Source: an uncultured Clostridia bacterium
GTDB taxonomy: Bacteria; Bacillota; Clostridia; Oscillospirales; JAAYOS01
NCBI GenBank assembly: GCA_947631015.1
Contig: CANRJS010000008.1
Coordinates: 1-64,000 of the forward strand
Direction: 5' to 3'
DNA: 64,000 bases
Both the position numbers and the translations under genes were made by a program. Shown here in pieces: positions 6,705-16,126 of the stretch (the first letter of the stretch is position 1; every line of letters begins with the position of its first letter). The notes beneath the pieces were generated by a model. That model worked only from the letters and a program-made list of their open reading frames with translations. It was not told the DNA's origin and made no database searches.

Positions 6705-9362
6705 TCACTTTATAAAGAGCTTCACCGCGCCGACGATGCCCTCCGGACGCACCGCGTCGGGCACGCCGCCCATCGAGAAGCCCTCCGGCAGGTGCATCGC
6801 GAGCACCTTGCGGTTCGGGGTGGCGGCGACCTCTATGCGCAGGCTGTTCTTTCCGGGCTTTGCCGCCGCCGTGAGGTCGAAGACCCACTCCGGCGCGATG
6901 CGCGCGCCGCAGGGAACGCCGTTCAGCCACACCTCTGTGCCGTCCGAGACATAGTCGAGCTTCAGCACGACCTGACGCGCGTCGTCCAGCTCGAACTCCG
7001 TCTCGTAGCGGTAAAAGTCCATGAACTCCGGGTAGTTCGCGGCGACGTCCACGCACCGCTCGAGCTCCACGGTCTTGCCGAAGTTCGGGTACTCAGTGGC
7101 GGGGCAGGAGGACAGCCGGAAGCCGGTGAGCTCCGTTTCTTTCCCTTCGGGACGTACCTCCGGGGCGAGAGCGCCGGTATACTCGCCGAAGAACACGATG
7201 AGCGGTTCGTAGGCGCGTATCGTCACGCGGAGCTCGCTCACACCGTCGCGCACCGTCTGCCTGGCGGCGTGCACCTCGTTGCGGTACGCGTCGTAGATAT
7301 ACGCCTTCCCGGTGTTGGGGAAGGTCACAACGCCCTCATAGGGCTTGCCGAGGTCGTTGTTTACGAGCATATACAGGTCGTCCTCGTGGCGGTAGTGGTA
7401 ATACTTCACGGAGCGGGAGGCGGGGCTTATCGCTATATCGCCTATCCCCTTGCCGCGCAGTACGGATACGAGATTTTCGAGCGCCACGACCTCTCCCACG
7501 GCCGTGACCTTCCGCCCGTCCTTGACCGCCTGCGGCAGCACGTCTATAAAGAGCACCGGGAAGCCTGCCGACTTTGCCCTTTCGGAGAAGTCCGCGAGCG
7601 CGGGAGAGGTATAGTCGGTCGCGGGAACAACGAGCGCCTTGTAGGTGACGCCGTTTGCCGTGAGGACGCCGTCCCCGAGCTCGGAGCCGTCTTCGAGCAG
7701 GTCAATGGGTATTATATCGTAGTCTATCTGGTTCTGCCCGAGCTCCTTTGCGGGCGTCTCGCAGAACATCCTGTGCGTGACGCCGGCGTGCTCGCTTACC
7801 CAGTCGCTTTCGGCGTTGTAGAGCACGGCGGCCTCGACCGAGTGTTTTCCGCCGTTCAGCAGGTGGCAGACACGCTGCATGTACCGCATCAGCCTTGCGA
7901 AGTGGCGGTACTGCGCGTTCTCGCCGTGGGCGTAGAAGTGGGGCGGACAGTCGGGGTCGGGGAACGCTTTGGGCGAGAATGCGTGCGGGACAAAGTAGTT
8001 GACGCCGTTTACAAGGAAGTTGTCGGCGAGGTACTTCATCTTGTCCACGCCGAAGTCCCAGCCGGTCGCGCCGAATATCTCGCACATGGCGCGGCCGCGC
8101 TTGTGCGGGTCGAAGGACGCGTGGCTCGAGGCAAACTTTCCGAGCACGTAGTAGTAGAAGTCCGCCCCGCCGTGACTGTCGGCGGCGCGGCGATCCGACC
8201 ACGGCTTCATCTGATTGCTGAAAACTATGTCCACGCCGCCCATGTGGTTGCCGTGCATGGCGCGGAAGTAGTGACCGAGGCCGCCGCCGAGCGCGGGCGA
8301 GAGGTGCGCGTCCTCCCAGATATGGCCGATGTACTCGACCCCGTGCTCCTCGCACCAGCGGCTGAGCTGCCCCGCAAAGTTCTTCTCGATAAGCCGGGTC
8401 ACGGCGTCCATATACGCCTGCCGCACGGCGACTGTCTGCTCGTCCGTGCCGTCGCCCCAGAGGAGGCCGAGGAACATCTTCCACTCGCCGCCGAGCCTCT
8501 CTTCAAGCATCGCGGGCAGGTCCTTCTGCCACGGGTTAGTGAGCTTGCGTTCGCCGCCGAGCTGCCCCGTCGCGTACATCCCCGCGATGTTGCCGACCAT
8601 CGGCTCGTCGGAAAAGAAACCCCTTATCGTCCCGCCGAAGTCCGCGCCGTAACGGGCATAGTGCGGCTCGTACACACGGTCTATGAGTACCCGCACACTG
8701 TCCCCGTCCAGAATATTTATGTAGTCGGTGCGACCCTCGCCGTTGTGGGTGAGGAAGGTGACATAGATTCGGTAGGAGCCGTTAGGAACGTCCCACACGA
8801 GCACGCCGTCCCGCACGAAGGAGCTCACGTCTGTATAGCCGACCATGCGGCCGCTTTCGTCCAGCTCCCACGCGGCGACGCTCAGTATCTCAACGTCGTT
8901 CTCGAAGTGCAGCTTCTGTCCGCCGCGGAGCATCATCGCCTGACGCGGGTCGTTCGAGGGCGCGGTGGCCTTCTCTATCGCGCCCGCTATGTCGAAACGG
9001 TTTGCCGGGGAGGGACCGTAGCAGTCCGCCGCCACGCTCTCCACATACCACGGGCGGAGGGAGATGTCCGCGTCCTCTATGCCGCCGTTCGCGTGACCGG
9101 TGGGGAAGTGGTCGTCGTCAAGTATCCAGACCGTCATGCCCCGCTTTTTGGCCTCGTCGAGAATGACGTCCAGATCCTCCCACCACTTTGGGCCGCAGAA
9201 ATCCGGGTGCGGCCTGCACTCGACGCACATCGCCAGGATGTTCGCCTCATAGATGGCGCGGACGTAGTCCCGGAGCGTCGCCTCGTCCTCGCCGTGCTGC
9301 CAGAAGAAGGGCAGGATGTAGCTTCCGCCCTTTCCGGCGAGCAGTTCGTCTATCCTTTTCAT
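6705..9362 (-). CDS. Large glycoside hydrolase (GH106/GH2-like; rhamnosidase-type suspected)
   Basis: YILPFFWQHGEDEATLRDYVRAIYEANILAMCVECRPHPDF...; C-terminal sugar-binding beta domain LDYVSDGTEVWLNGVPCG; start trimmed to 9362. Confidence 0.65.
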   Translation of the reverse strand: MKRIDELLAGKGGSYILPFFWQHGEDEATLRDYVRAIYEANILAMCVECRPHPDFCGPKWWEDLDVILDEAKKRGMTVWILDDDHFPTGHANGGIEDADISLRPWYVESVAADCYGPSPANRFDIAGAIEKATAPSNDPRQAMMLRGGQKLHFENDVEILSVAAWELDESGRMVGYTDVSSFVRDGVLVWDVPNGSYRIYVTFLTHNGEGRTDYINILDGDSVRVLIDRVYEPHYARYGADFGGTIRGFFSDEPMVGNIAGMYATGQLGGERKLTNPWQKDLPAMLEERLGGEWKMFLGLLWGDGTDEQTVAVRQAYMDAVTRLIEKNFAGQLSRWCEEHGVEYIGHIWEDAHLSPALGGGLGHYFRAMHGNHMGGVDIVFSNQMKPWSDRRAADSHGGADFYYYVLGKFASSHASFDPHKRGRAMCEIFGATGWDFGVDKMKYLADNFLVNGVNYFVPHAFSPKAFPDPDCPPHFYAHGENAQYRHFARLMRYMQRVCHLLNGGKHSVEAAVLYNAESDWVSEHAGVTHRMFCETPAKELGQNQIDYDIIPIDLLEDGSELGDGVLTANGVTYKALVVPATDYTSPALADFSERAKSAGFPVLFIDVLPQAVKDGRKVTAVGEVVALENLVSVLRGKGIGDIAISPASRSVKYYHYRHEDDLYMLVNNDLGKPYEGVVTFPNTGKAYIYDAYRNEVHAARQTVRDGVSELRVTIRAYEPLIVFFGEYTGALAPEVRPEGKETELTGFRLSSCPATEYPNFGKTVELERCVDVAANYPEFMDFYRYETEFELDDARQVVLKLDYVSDGTEVWLNGVPCGARIAPEWVFDLTAAAKPGKNSLRIEVAATPNRKVLAMHLPEGFSMGGVPDAVRPEGIVGAVKLFIK

Positions 9363-9446
9363 TTTTCCGCCTCTTTTCGTATCGGTATAACAAGCCGCCG
9401 AATAACGTCCGTACTGCCGTGACTGTTCACGCGGCTCTATTTGTAA

Positions 9447-9489
9447 GATTATTATACCATATCGCTCCGCGATATGGTATAATAATCTC
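9447..9489. promoter_or_regulatory. Symmetric divergent promoter/operator palindrome
   Basis: agattattataccatatcgc-tcc-gcgatatggtataataatct: 20-bp arms, each carrying a TATGGTATAAT -10, between divergent genes. Confidence 0.7.
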
Positions 9490-9544
9490 AAAACCCCCGA
9501 GCGCCGAGGCGCGCGATAAAACACACAATCAAGGAGGCAATGTC

Positions 9545-10486
9545 ATGGAAGTAAAAGCATGGACCTATGAGGAACTGCCCGAGTTCGAGGGCTGCCCGGA
9601 GGGCGCGCACATCATCGCGACGACCGGCGACGAGCCGGGCGTCATGTACCTGCACGACGTGGAGTACGCGAAGCCGGACGGCCATCCTCTGCATCTCCAG
9701 ATACTTATCCCGGAATGCCGCAACAAGCGAGTCGCGGCGGAGAAGAAAATTCCCGCAGAGCCGCTGCCCTGCTATGTCTTCGTACAGGGCTCCGCGTGGA
9801 TGCCGCAGTACGTCTACGGCAACGTCGCGTCGCTTGCAAAGCTCGCTCTGCGCGGATACGTCTGCGCCATCGTGGAGTACCGCCACTCCGGGCTCGCGGC
9901 GTTCCCCGCACAGATAAAGGACGCGCGTAACGCCATCCGCTTCCTCCGCAGCAACGCCGACAAGTTCGGCATCGACCCGGCGAAGGTCGTCCTCGCGGGC
10001 GACTCGTCCGGAGGACACACCGCGATGTGGGGCGGCATGCTCCATGACGACGACTCGGAGGACAACCTGTTCCCCGGCGTCAGCGCGGAGCCGTGCGGCG
10101 TAGTGAGCTACTACGGCTCGTCCTCTGTTATGGCGCCCGACTCCAACCCCATTCAGGTCCTTCACTGCTTGCCGGACAGCCCGGAGGGGCGCGTCATGGG
10201 CGGGAAGAACCTGCTCGAGCATCCGGAGCTCGCGCGGGCGCTCTCGGTCGAATGCAACATCGACGGGGATACCGTGATGCCGCCGGTGCTGATGTTCCAC
10301 GGCACGAAGGACCGCGTCGTCAACTGCACGTGCAGTGTCGTCATCTACGAGCAGTTGAAAAAGACCGGCCACACCGCCGACCTGTACCTGATAAAAGGCG
10401 CGGACCACGGCGGAGCGGAGTTCTGGACGGACGAGGTGCTCGACCTTGTGGACGCGTTCTGCAAAAAGTGCTTTGCCGCGAAGTAA
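9545..10486 (+). CDS. Alpha/beta hydrolase (esterase/lipase family)
   Basis: GDSSGGHTAMWG nucleophile elbow; DHGGAEFW C-terminal catalytic His; RBS aaggagg. Confidence 0.85.
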   Translation: MEVKAWTYEELPEFEGCPEGAHIIATTGDEPGVMYLHDVEYAKPDGHPLHLQILIPECRNKRVAAEKKIPAEPLPCYVFVQGSAWMPQYVYGNVASLAKLALRGYVCAIVEYRHSGLAAFPAQIKDARNAIRFLRSNADKFGIDPAKVVLAGDSSGGHTAMWGGMLHDDDSEDNLFPGVSAEPCGVVSYYGSSSVMAPDSNPIQVLHCLPDSPEGRVMGGKNLLEHPELARALSVECNIDGDTVMPPVLMFHGTKDRVVNCTCSVVIYEQLKKTGHTADLYLIKGADHGGAEFWTDEVLDLVDAFCKKCFAAK

Positions 10487-10510
10487 TGCGGTTCTACACA
10501 CACTGAAACG

Positions 10511-10543
10511 AAAACCGGCAGGGCTGGGGCCCTGCCGGTTTTT
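10511..10543 (+). terminator. Intrinsic terminator
   Basis: aaaaccggcaggg...ccctgccggttttt. Confidence 0.85.
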
Positions 10544-10573
10544 CGTCCTGCACCGCGCCGCCGAAACAAACTC

Positions 10574-10602
10574 TTGCCAGTGCGGGCAGGATATGCTAAA
10601 AT
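10574..10602 (+). promoter_or_regulatory. Promoter TTGCCA-17-TAAAAT
   Basis: Hexamers with 17-bp spacer upstream of the aminotransferase. Confidence 0.55.
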
Positions 10603-10678
10603 ACTATTAAGTATAGGCAAAATTCGCGGCGGCGGAAAAGCCCGCGCCGCGCGGCCCGTACCGTTTGGAGGCATAGCG

Positions 10679-11872
10679 ATGAATTTCAGATTTTCCGAGC
10701 GTATCGACACGCTGAAGCCGTCCGCGATACGCGAGATACTAAAGGCAGATCCCGACCCGGAGGCGATAAGCTTCGCCGCGGGCAATCCCTCGCCGGACAC
10801 CTTCCCCACGGAGGAGATGGCGTCCGCCGCCGCCGAGATATTCAGAGACGCGTCCGGCGCGGCGTTCCAGTACGGCATAACCGAAGGCTATACGCCGCTC
10901 CGCCGCGCCACGGCGGAGCGCGTGAAGCTGCTCCATGACGTGGGGCGCGACTTTGACGACTGCATAATAGTCTCCGGCGGACAGCAGGGGATAGAGCTCG
11001 CGACAAAGGTGCTCCTCAACGAGGGGGACGCGATAGCCTGCGAAGCGCCGAGCTTCATCGGCGCGCTCAACTGCTTCCGCGCGCAGCGTCTCCGCCTCGT
11101 CGGCATTCCGTGCGACGGGGAGGGGATGTGCGTGGATAAGCTCGAGGAGCGGCTAAAGGCCGACCCGGGCATCCGCGCGGTGTACACCATTCCGACCTTC
11201 CAGAACCCCGGCGGGTCCACGATGTCGCTCCGCCGCCGCGAAAAGCTTATGGAACTTGCGCGCCGCTACGACGTCTGTATCATAGAGGACAGCCCTTACT
11301 TTGAGCTTCGCTACTCGGGCGAGACCGTCCCCACCATCAAGAGCATGGACGAGGAGGGGCGCGTCATATTCTGCGGCTCCTACTCGAAGGTGATAGCGCC
11401 CGGCATACGCATAGGGTACGTCGTCGCGCACCGGGACGTCACGGCGAAGATGGCCGTCGCAAAGCAGGTGAGCGACGTACACACGAACCTGTTCTTCCAG
11501 ATGATAGTCGAACGCCTCGTCACCGGCGGCGGCTTCGAGCGGCACATCGAGGAGTGTCGGAAAGTCTACCGCCGCCGCCGCGACATCATGCTCGACGCAC
11601 TTGGAAAGTACGTCCCCGAGGGCAAGGCGGAGTGGACCGTACCGGACGGCGGGCTGTTTATCTGGCTCACTCTCCCGGAGGGGTACGACGGCGCGGAGCT
11701 CTGCCGCCGCGCAAAGGCGCATAAGCTCGCGTGCGTCCCCGGCTCCGCGTTCAACGTGGACGAGCATGCGACGAGCCGTTCGATACGCCTCAATTTCTCT
11801 CTTCCGACCGACGATCAGCTCGTGCGCGGTTGCGAGATACTCGGCCGCGAGATAGACGGCTACGTCAAATAA
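10679..11872 (+). CDS. PLP-dependent aminotransferase (2-aminoadipate/LysN-like)
   Basis: ISFAAGNPSPDTFP, SGGQQGIELATKVLLNEGD, FCGSYSKVIAPGIRIGY. Confidence 0.85.
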   Translation: MNFRFSERIDTLKPSAIREILKADPDPEAISFAAGNPSPDTFPTEEMASAAAEIFRDASGAAFQYGITEGYTPLRRATAERVKLLHDVGRDFDDCIIVSGGQQGIELATKVLLNEGDAIACEAPSFIGALNCFRAQRLRLVGIPCDGEGMCVDKLEERLKADPGIRAVYTIPTFQNPGGSTMSLRRREKLMELARRYDVCIIEDSPYFELRYSGETVPTIKSMDEEGRVIFCGSYSKVIAPGIRIGYVVAHRDVTAKMAVAKQVSDVHTNLFFQMIVERLVTGGGFERHIEECRKVYRRRRDIMLDALGKYVPEGKAEWTVPDGGLFIWLTLPEGYDGAELCRRAKAHKLACVPGSAFNVDEHATSRSIRLNFSLPTDDQLVRGCEILGREIDGYVK

Positions 11873-11902
11873 AACGAAATCATTCCGAAAGGTGTAATAT
11901 AT

Positions 11903-12907
11903 ATGGAAAACGCAAAGAAAAGGATATTCAGCGGCATCAAACCTACGGGCGACCTCACGCTCGGCAGCTACCTCGGCGCGATAAAGAACTGGGTCGGGTT
12001 CCAGGACGAGTACGAATGCCTCTACTGCATCGTCGACCTGCACGCCATAACCATACGTAACGACCCGGAGACGCTTCGCCGCCGCGCCCGCGAGCAGCTC
12101 GCGCAGTACATCACGGCGGGGCTCGACCCGAAGAAGAGCGTGATATACCTCCAGAGCCACGTCTCCGCCCACGCGGAGCTCGGCTGGATACTCGGCTGTT
12201 ACTCGATGATAGGCGAGCTTAACCGCATGACCCAATACAAGGAGATGCAGAAGAAGCAGGCAAACAACCTCAACAGCGGCATCTTCACCTACCCTGTGCT
12301 GATGGCGGCGGACATCCTGCTCTTTGACACCGAGCTCGTTCCGGTGGGCGAGGACCAGAAGCAGCACGTCGAGCTCGCGCGGAACATCGCCGTCCGCTTC
12401 AACGGCGTGTACGGAGACGTGTTCAAGCTCCCCGAGCCGTTCGTGCCGAAGGTCGGCGCGAGGATAAAGAGCCTCACCGACCCCACGGCGAAGATGAGCA
12501 AGTCGGACGACGACCCGCAGGGCAGCGTCTACATCATGGACAGCCCGGACGCCATAATGAAGAAGTTCAAGCGCGCCAAGACCGACAGCCTCGGCGTAGT
12601 GCGCTTCGACCCGGAAAATCAGCCGGGCATCGCGAATCTCATGACGATATACTCCGCCGTCACCGGCAGGAGCTACGACGAGATAGAGCGGGAGTTTGAC
12701 GGCAAGGGCTACGGCGTGTTCAAGCCCGCCGTCGCCGAGGTCGTCACCGACGTGCTGCGCCCGATACGCGAGGGCGCGGAGCACTACCTCTCGGACGGCG
12801 CGGACGAGCTCGAGCGGATATACCGCGAGGGCGCGGAGCGTGCGCGGGATCTCAGTGAGCCCGTGCTCAACAGGGTGCGCCGCGTCATAGGCTTCGTCGA
12901 GCGCTGA
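11903..12907 (+). CDS. trpS: Tryptophanyl-tRNA synthetase
   Basis: FSGIKPTGDLTLGSYLGAIKNWV and KMSKS (AKMSKSDDDPQGSV). Confidence 0.96.
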   Translation: MENAKKRIFSGIKPTGDLTLGSYLGAIKNWVGFQDEYECLYCIVDLHAITIRNDPETLRRRAREQLAQYITAGLDPKKSVIYLQSHVSAHAELGWILGCYSMIGELNRMTQYKEMQKKQANNLNSGIFTYPVLMAADILLFDTELVPVGEDQKQHVELARNIAVRFNGVYGDVFKLPEPFVPKVGARIKSLTDPTAKMSKSDDDPQGSVYIMDSPDAIMKKFKRAKTDSLGVVRFDPENQPGIANLMTIYSAVTGRSYDEIEREFDGKGYGVFKPAVAEVVTDVLRPIREGAEHYLSDGADELERIYREGAERARDLSEPVLNRVRRVIGFVER

Positions 12908-12921
12908 ACGGAGGGAGAGCC

Positions 12922-14154
12922 ATGCCGAGTGAGCTCATAATCTGGGTGATAGCCTCGCTTGTGACGGCGTTCATCGTCTCGTTTGTCTGCACGCCGGTGG
13001 TGCGGCAGTTCGCGAACCGCTCCGGCATCGGCGTGGACGTGCCGAAGGACAACCGCCGTATGCACAAGGTGCCGATACCGCGCATAGGCGGACTTGCGAT
13101 ATTCCTCGGGTTCATGATTTCGGTGCTCGTGTTCAGCGAGGTGGACAGCGGACTTCGGGGAATACTCATCGGCCTTGTGCTGATAGTCGTCATAAGCCTC
13201 ATAGACGACATATCGCCGCTGCCGGCTCTGCTCCGCTTCGCGGTGCAGATAGCCGCCGCGATAATAGTCGTGGCGCACGGCGTTCGGATAGAGTTCCTGT
13301 CGAATATAAACATCTTCAGCGACCAGGCGTACCTTCACCTCGGCGAGTGGATATCAAACATCGTCACGGTGATATGGATAGTTGCGATAACCAACTCCGT
13401 CAACTTCATAGACGGACTGGACGGGCTCGCCGTCGGCGTAAGCACGATATCCTCGCTGTGTATGCTGATAATCGCACTGCTCGTGAGCGAGCCGAATATC
13501 GCCCTCGTGATGGCGGCGCTCGTCGGCGCGTGCGCGGGCTTCATGCCCTACAACCTCAACCCGGCAAAGATCTTCATGGGCGACGTCGGCGCGATGTCGA
13601 TAGGCTTCATACTCGCGACGATATCGATACAGGGACTTTTCAAGTTCTACGCCGTGATAAGCTTCGCCGTGCCCTTCCTCATACTCGCGCTGCCGATATT
13701 TGACGAGGTGTTCGCCGTCGTGCGGCGGCTTCTCAAGGGTCAGAACCCGATGAGCCCGGACAGGGGACATGTCCACCACCGCCTCATAGACATGGGCTTC
13801 AACCAGAAGCAGGCGGTTGCGATAATGTACACGATGAGCGGCATACTCGGCCTCACGGCGGTGGTGCTTACCGCCTCCGGCGAGATACGCGCGATGTTCC
13901 TTCTGCTCGCGTTCCTGCTCGTCGGATTCGTCGCGTGGAGGCTGATAGGCTTCGGGAAAAAGAACGCGCCGTCGGGCGAAACGGAAAAAGCGGAAGACGG
14001 GAGCGGCGGCGCGGAGCCGGACGCACAGACAGCGCCGGACGCCGGTACATCCGGCGAAGCGCACGGGGAGAACGGAGAGACGTCCGCCGGAGACGGCGAT
14101 GCGGCATCGTCCGCAAAAGAAGACAAGGGGGACAGCGAAAGTGGAAAAGATTAA
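12922..14154 (+). CDS. MraY/WecA/TagO family GlcNAc-1-phosphate transferase
   Basis: Multipass; FIDGLDGLAVGVS, NPAKIFMGDVGAMSIGF, PIFDEVFAVVRR, SPDRGHVHHRL. Confidence 0.92.
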   Translation: MPSELIIWVIASLVTAFIVSFVCTPVVRQFANRSGIGVDVPKDNRRMHKVPIPRIGGLAIFLGFMISVLVFSEVDSGLRGILIGLVLIVVISLIDDISPLPALLRFAVQIAAAIIVVAHGVRIEFLSNINIFSDQAYLHLGEWISNIVTVIWIVAITNSVNFIDGLDGLAVGVSTISSLCMLIIALLVSEPNIALVMAALVGACAGFMPYNLNPAKIFMGDVGAMSIGFILATISIQGLFKFYAVISFAVPFLILALPIFDEVFAVVRRLLKGQNPMSPDRGHVHHRLIDMGFNQKQAVAIMYTMSGILGLTAVVLTASGEIRAMFLLLAFLLVGFVAWRLIGFGKKNAPSGETEKAEDGSGGAEPDAQTAPDAGTSGEAHGENGETSAGDGDAASSAKEDKGDSESGKD

Positions 14155-15286
14155 GGTCATGACGGTTTTCGGCACCCGTCCGGAGGCGGTCAAGATGGCT
14201 CCTCTCGCGCTCGAGCTCGCCTCGCGCGAGGAGATAGAGAGCATCGTCTGCGTGACGGCTCAGCACCGCGAGATGCTTGACCAGATACTTGAGATATTCG
14301 GCATAGTCCCGCGCTACGACCTCAACATCATGAAGCCGGGGCAGACGCTCTACGAGATAACCGGCAGGATACTCGAGGGGATGGACGGCGTATTGAAGGA
14401 CGCCGCGCCGGACATCGTTCTCGTCCACGGCGACACGTCGACGACGTTTGCCGGGGCGCTTGCGGCGTTCTACCGTCAGATACCGGTGGGCCACGTCGAG
14501 GCGGGGCTTCGCACCTACAACATCTACTCGCCCTTCCCGGAGGAGATGAACCGCAGGCTCGTAGGTCAGATAGCGTCGCTGAACTTCGCGCCGACGCGCC
14601 GCAACGCGGAAAACCTCGCGCTCGAGCACGTCCTCGGCGAGACATTCATCACCGGCAACACAGTGATAGACGCGCTCAAGACCACCGTGCGGAGCGACTA
14701 CCGCTTCCGCGACCCGGTCCTGCGCGAGCTGGACGGCCTCGGCCACAGGATAGTTATAGTCACGGCTCACCGCCGCGAGAACTACGGCCGGCCCTTTGAG
14801 AACATCCTCTCGGCGATACGGGAGACCGCGTCGCGCTACCCGGAGGTCGAATTCGTGTACCCGGTCCACCTCTCCGAGTACGTCACCGAGAACGCGCACC
14901 GCGTGCTCGGCGGCGTGAGGAACATCCATCTCATAAAGCCGCTCGACCTCGACGAGATGCACAACCTCATGGAGCGCGCCTATATGGTCATGACCGACTC
15001 GGGTGGGATACAGGAGGAGGCTCCGGCGCTCGGCAAGCCGGTGCTCGTCATGCGCCACGAGACCGAGCGTCCGGAGGCGGTCGAGGCCGGGACGGTGAAG
15101 CTCTGCGGCATCGAGCGGGACGATATAATCTCTATGGCCTGCGAGCTTCTCGACGGCGGCGCGGCATATGACGCCATGGCGAACGCCGTCAACCCATACG
15201 GGGACGGAGAGGCGTCGCGCAGGATAACCGACGCGATACTTTGGCACTTCGGGCGCGGCGAAAAGCCGGACTCCTTCGGAGGCTGA
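14141..15286 (+). CDS. wecB: UDP-N-acetylglucosamine 2-epimerase (non-hydrolysing)
   Basis: VMTVFGTRPEAVKMAPL, VHGDTSTTFAGALAAFY, VGHVEAGLRT, DSGGIQEEAP; GTG start overlapping the upstream gene. Confidence 0.93.
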   Translation: MEKIKVMTVFGTRPEAVKMAPLALELASREEIESIVCVTAQHREMLDQILEIFGIVPRYDLNIMKPGQTLYEITGRILEGMDGVLKDAAPDIVLVHGDTSTTFAGALAAFYRQIPVGHVEAGLRTYNIYSPFPEEMNRRLVGQIASLNFAPTRRNAENLALEHVLGETFITGNTVIDALKTTVRSDYRFRDPVLRELDGLGHRIVIVTAHRRENYGRPFENILSAIRETASRYPEVEFVYPVHLSEYVTENAHRVLGGVRNIHLIKPLDLDEMHNLMERAYMVMTDSGGIQEEAPALGKPVLVMRHETERPEAVEAGTVKLCGIERDDIISMACELLDGGAAYDAMANAVNPYGDGEASRRITDAILWHFGRGEKPDSFGG

Positions 15287-15290
15287 GAGA

Positions 15291-16046
15291 ATGAACAAGG
15301 GGCGGATAATGCTCTTTGCGATGCTCGCCGCGGCGACGATAGTCATAGCGGTGCTGATGAGCATATTTGCGACCGGCGCGACGGGCGAGCGGCCGGAGAT
15401 AGTCCTGCCGCAGGAACTTCCCGAGGGACTTCAGCCCGGATGGAGCTTTGACGGCTCGGACCGTGCGCCGGACGCGGGAGACGTGAGCGCGGAGACGCTC
15501 GCGGCGCTCGTGCTGTCGCTCGAGCGGCCGGAGGAGTATTACGCCACGATGAAGGTCGGCCTGTACTGGGACAGCGGCTCGTCCGAGACGCGCCGCGAGG
15601 TGTGGTCGACCGGCGGATATGAGCTTATCCGCAGCTACGACGAGTCCGGCTCGCCCGAGCGGAACTGCATTGTTGCGGGCGAGGACACATATATCTGGTA
15701 CGAGAACGAGACGCAGTACTACGTCGGCGCGACGGCGGCGTTCAGCACCGACGACGAGGCGCAGATCCCTACCTACGAGGATCTTGCGGCGGTGCCGCGG
15801 GAAAACGTGGCGCTCTGCCGGTATGAGGCGAGCGGCGACATCCCCTGTCTCTACGCAGAGACCGTGGACGACATGGGTCAGACGAATCGCTGGTGGGTGT
15901 CGCTCTCGAACGGACTTCTGTGGAAGTTCGAGACGTGGGACGGCGGCGAGCTCGCATATTCGATGCAGACGCTCTCGCTTTCCACCGACGCGGTGGACAG
16001 GAGAGAGTTCGTCCTGCCGGACGGGAACAACGTTTTTGCGGAGTAG
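15291..16046 (+). CDS. Secreted/membrane-anchored hypothetical protein
   Basis: N-terminal TM (IMLFAMLAAATIVIAVLMSIF) then an extracytoplasmic domain. Confidence 0.6.
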   Translation: MNKGRIMLFAMLAAATIVIAVLMSIFATGATGERPEIVLPQELPEGLQPGWSFDGSDRAPDAGDVSAETLAALVLSLERPEEYYATMKVGLYWDSGSSETRREVWSTGGYELIRSYDESGSPERNCIVAGEDTYIWYENETQYYVGATAAFSTDDEAQIPTYEDLAAVPRENVALCRYEASGDIPCLYAETVDDMGQTNRWWVSLSNGLLWKFETWDGGELAYSMQTLSLSTDAVDRREFVLPDGNNVFAE

Positions 16047-16052
16047 AAAGTT

Positions 16053-16082
16053 TTGCGGGGGGCAATGCCCCCCGCAAACTAT
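16053..16082 (+). terminator. Intrinsic terminator
   Basis: gtttgcggggggc-aat-gccccccgcaaac-type stem followed by attttttat. Confidence 0.75.
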
Positions 16083-16126
16083 TTTTTATAGAGCTTTGCT
16101 CTGCCTGAAAATGCAGAGCAAAATGC

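Noticed and set aside
6672-9422. 916-aa plus-strand ORF opposite the glycoside hydrolase
   Set aside because: Antisense shadow ORF caused by high GC and codon bias; the minus-strand frame has clear domain motifs, this one has none.
11880-11903. T-box leader for trpS
   Set aside because: The aminotransferase-trpS gap is about 30 bp and has no T-box sequence or terminator.
11153-12784. 543-aa minus-strand ORF over aminotransferase and trpS
   Set aside because: Shadow ORF antisense to two confident genes.
13868-15364. 498-aa minus-strand ORF over wecB-like gene
   Set aside because: Shadow ORF without motifs.
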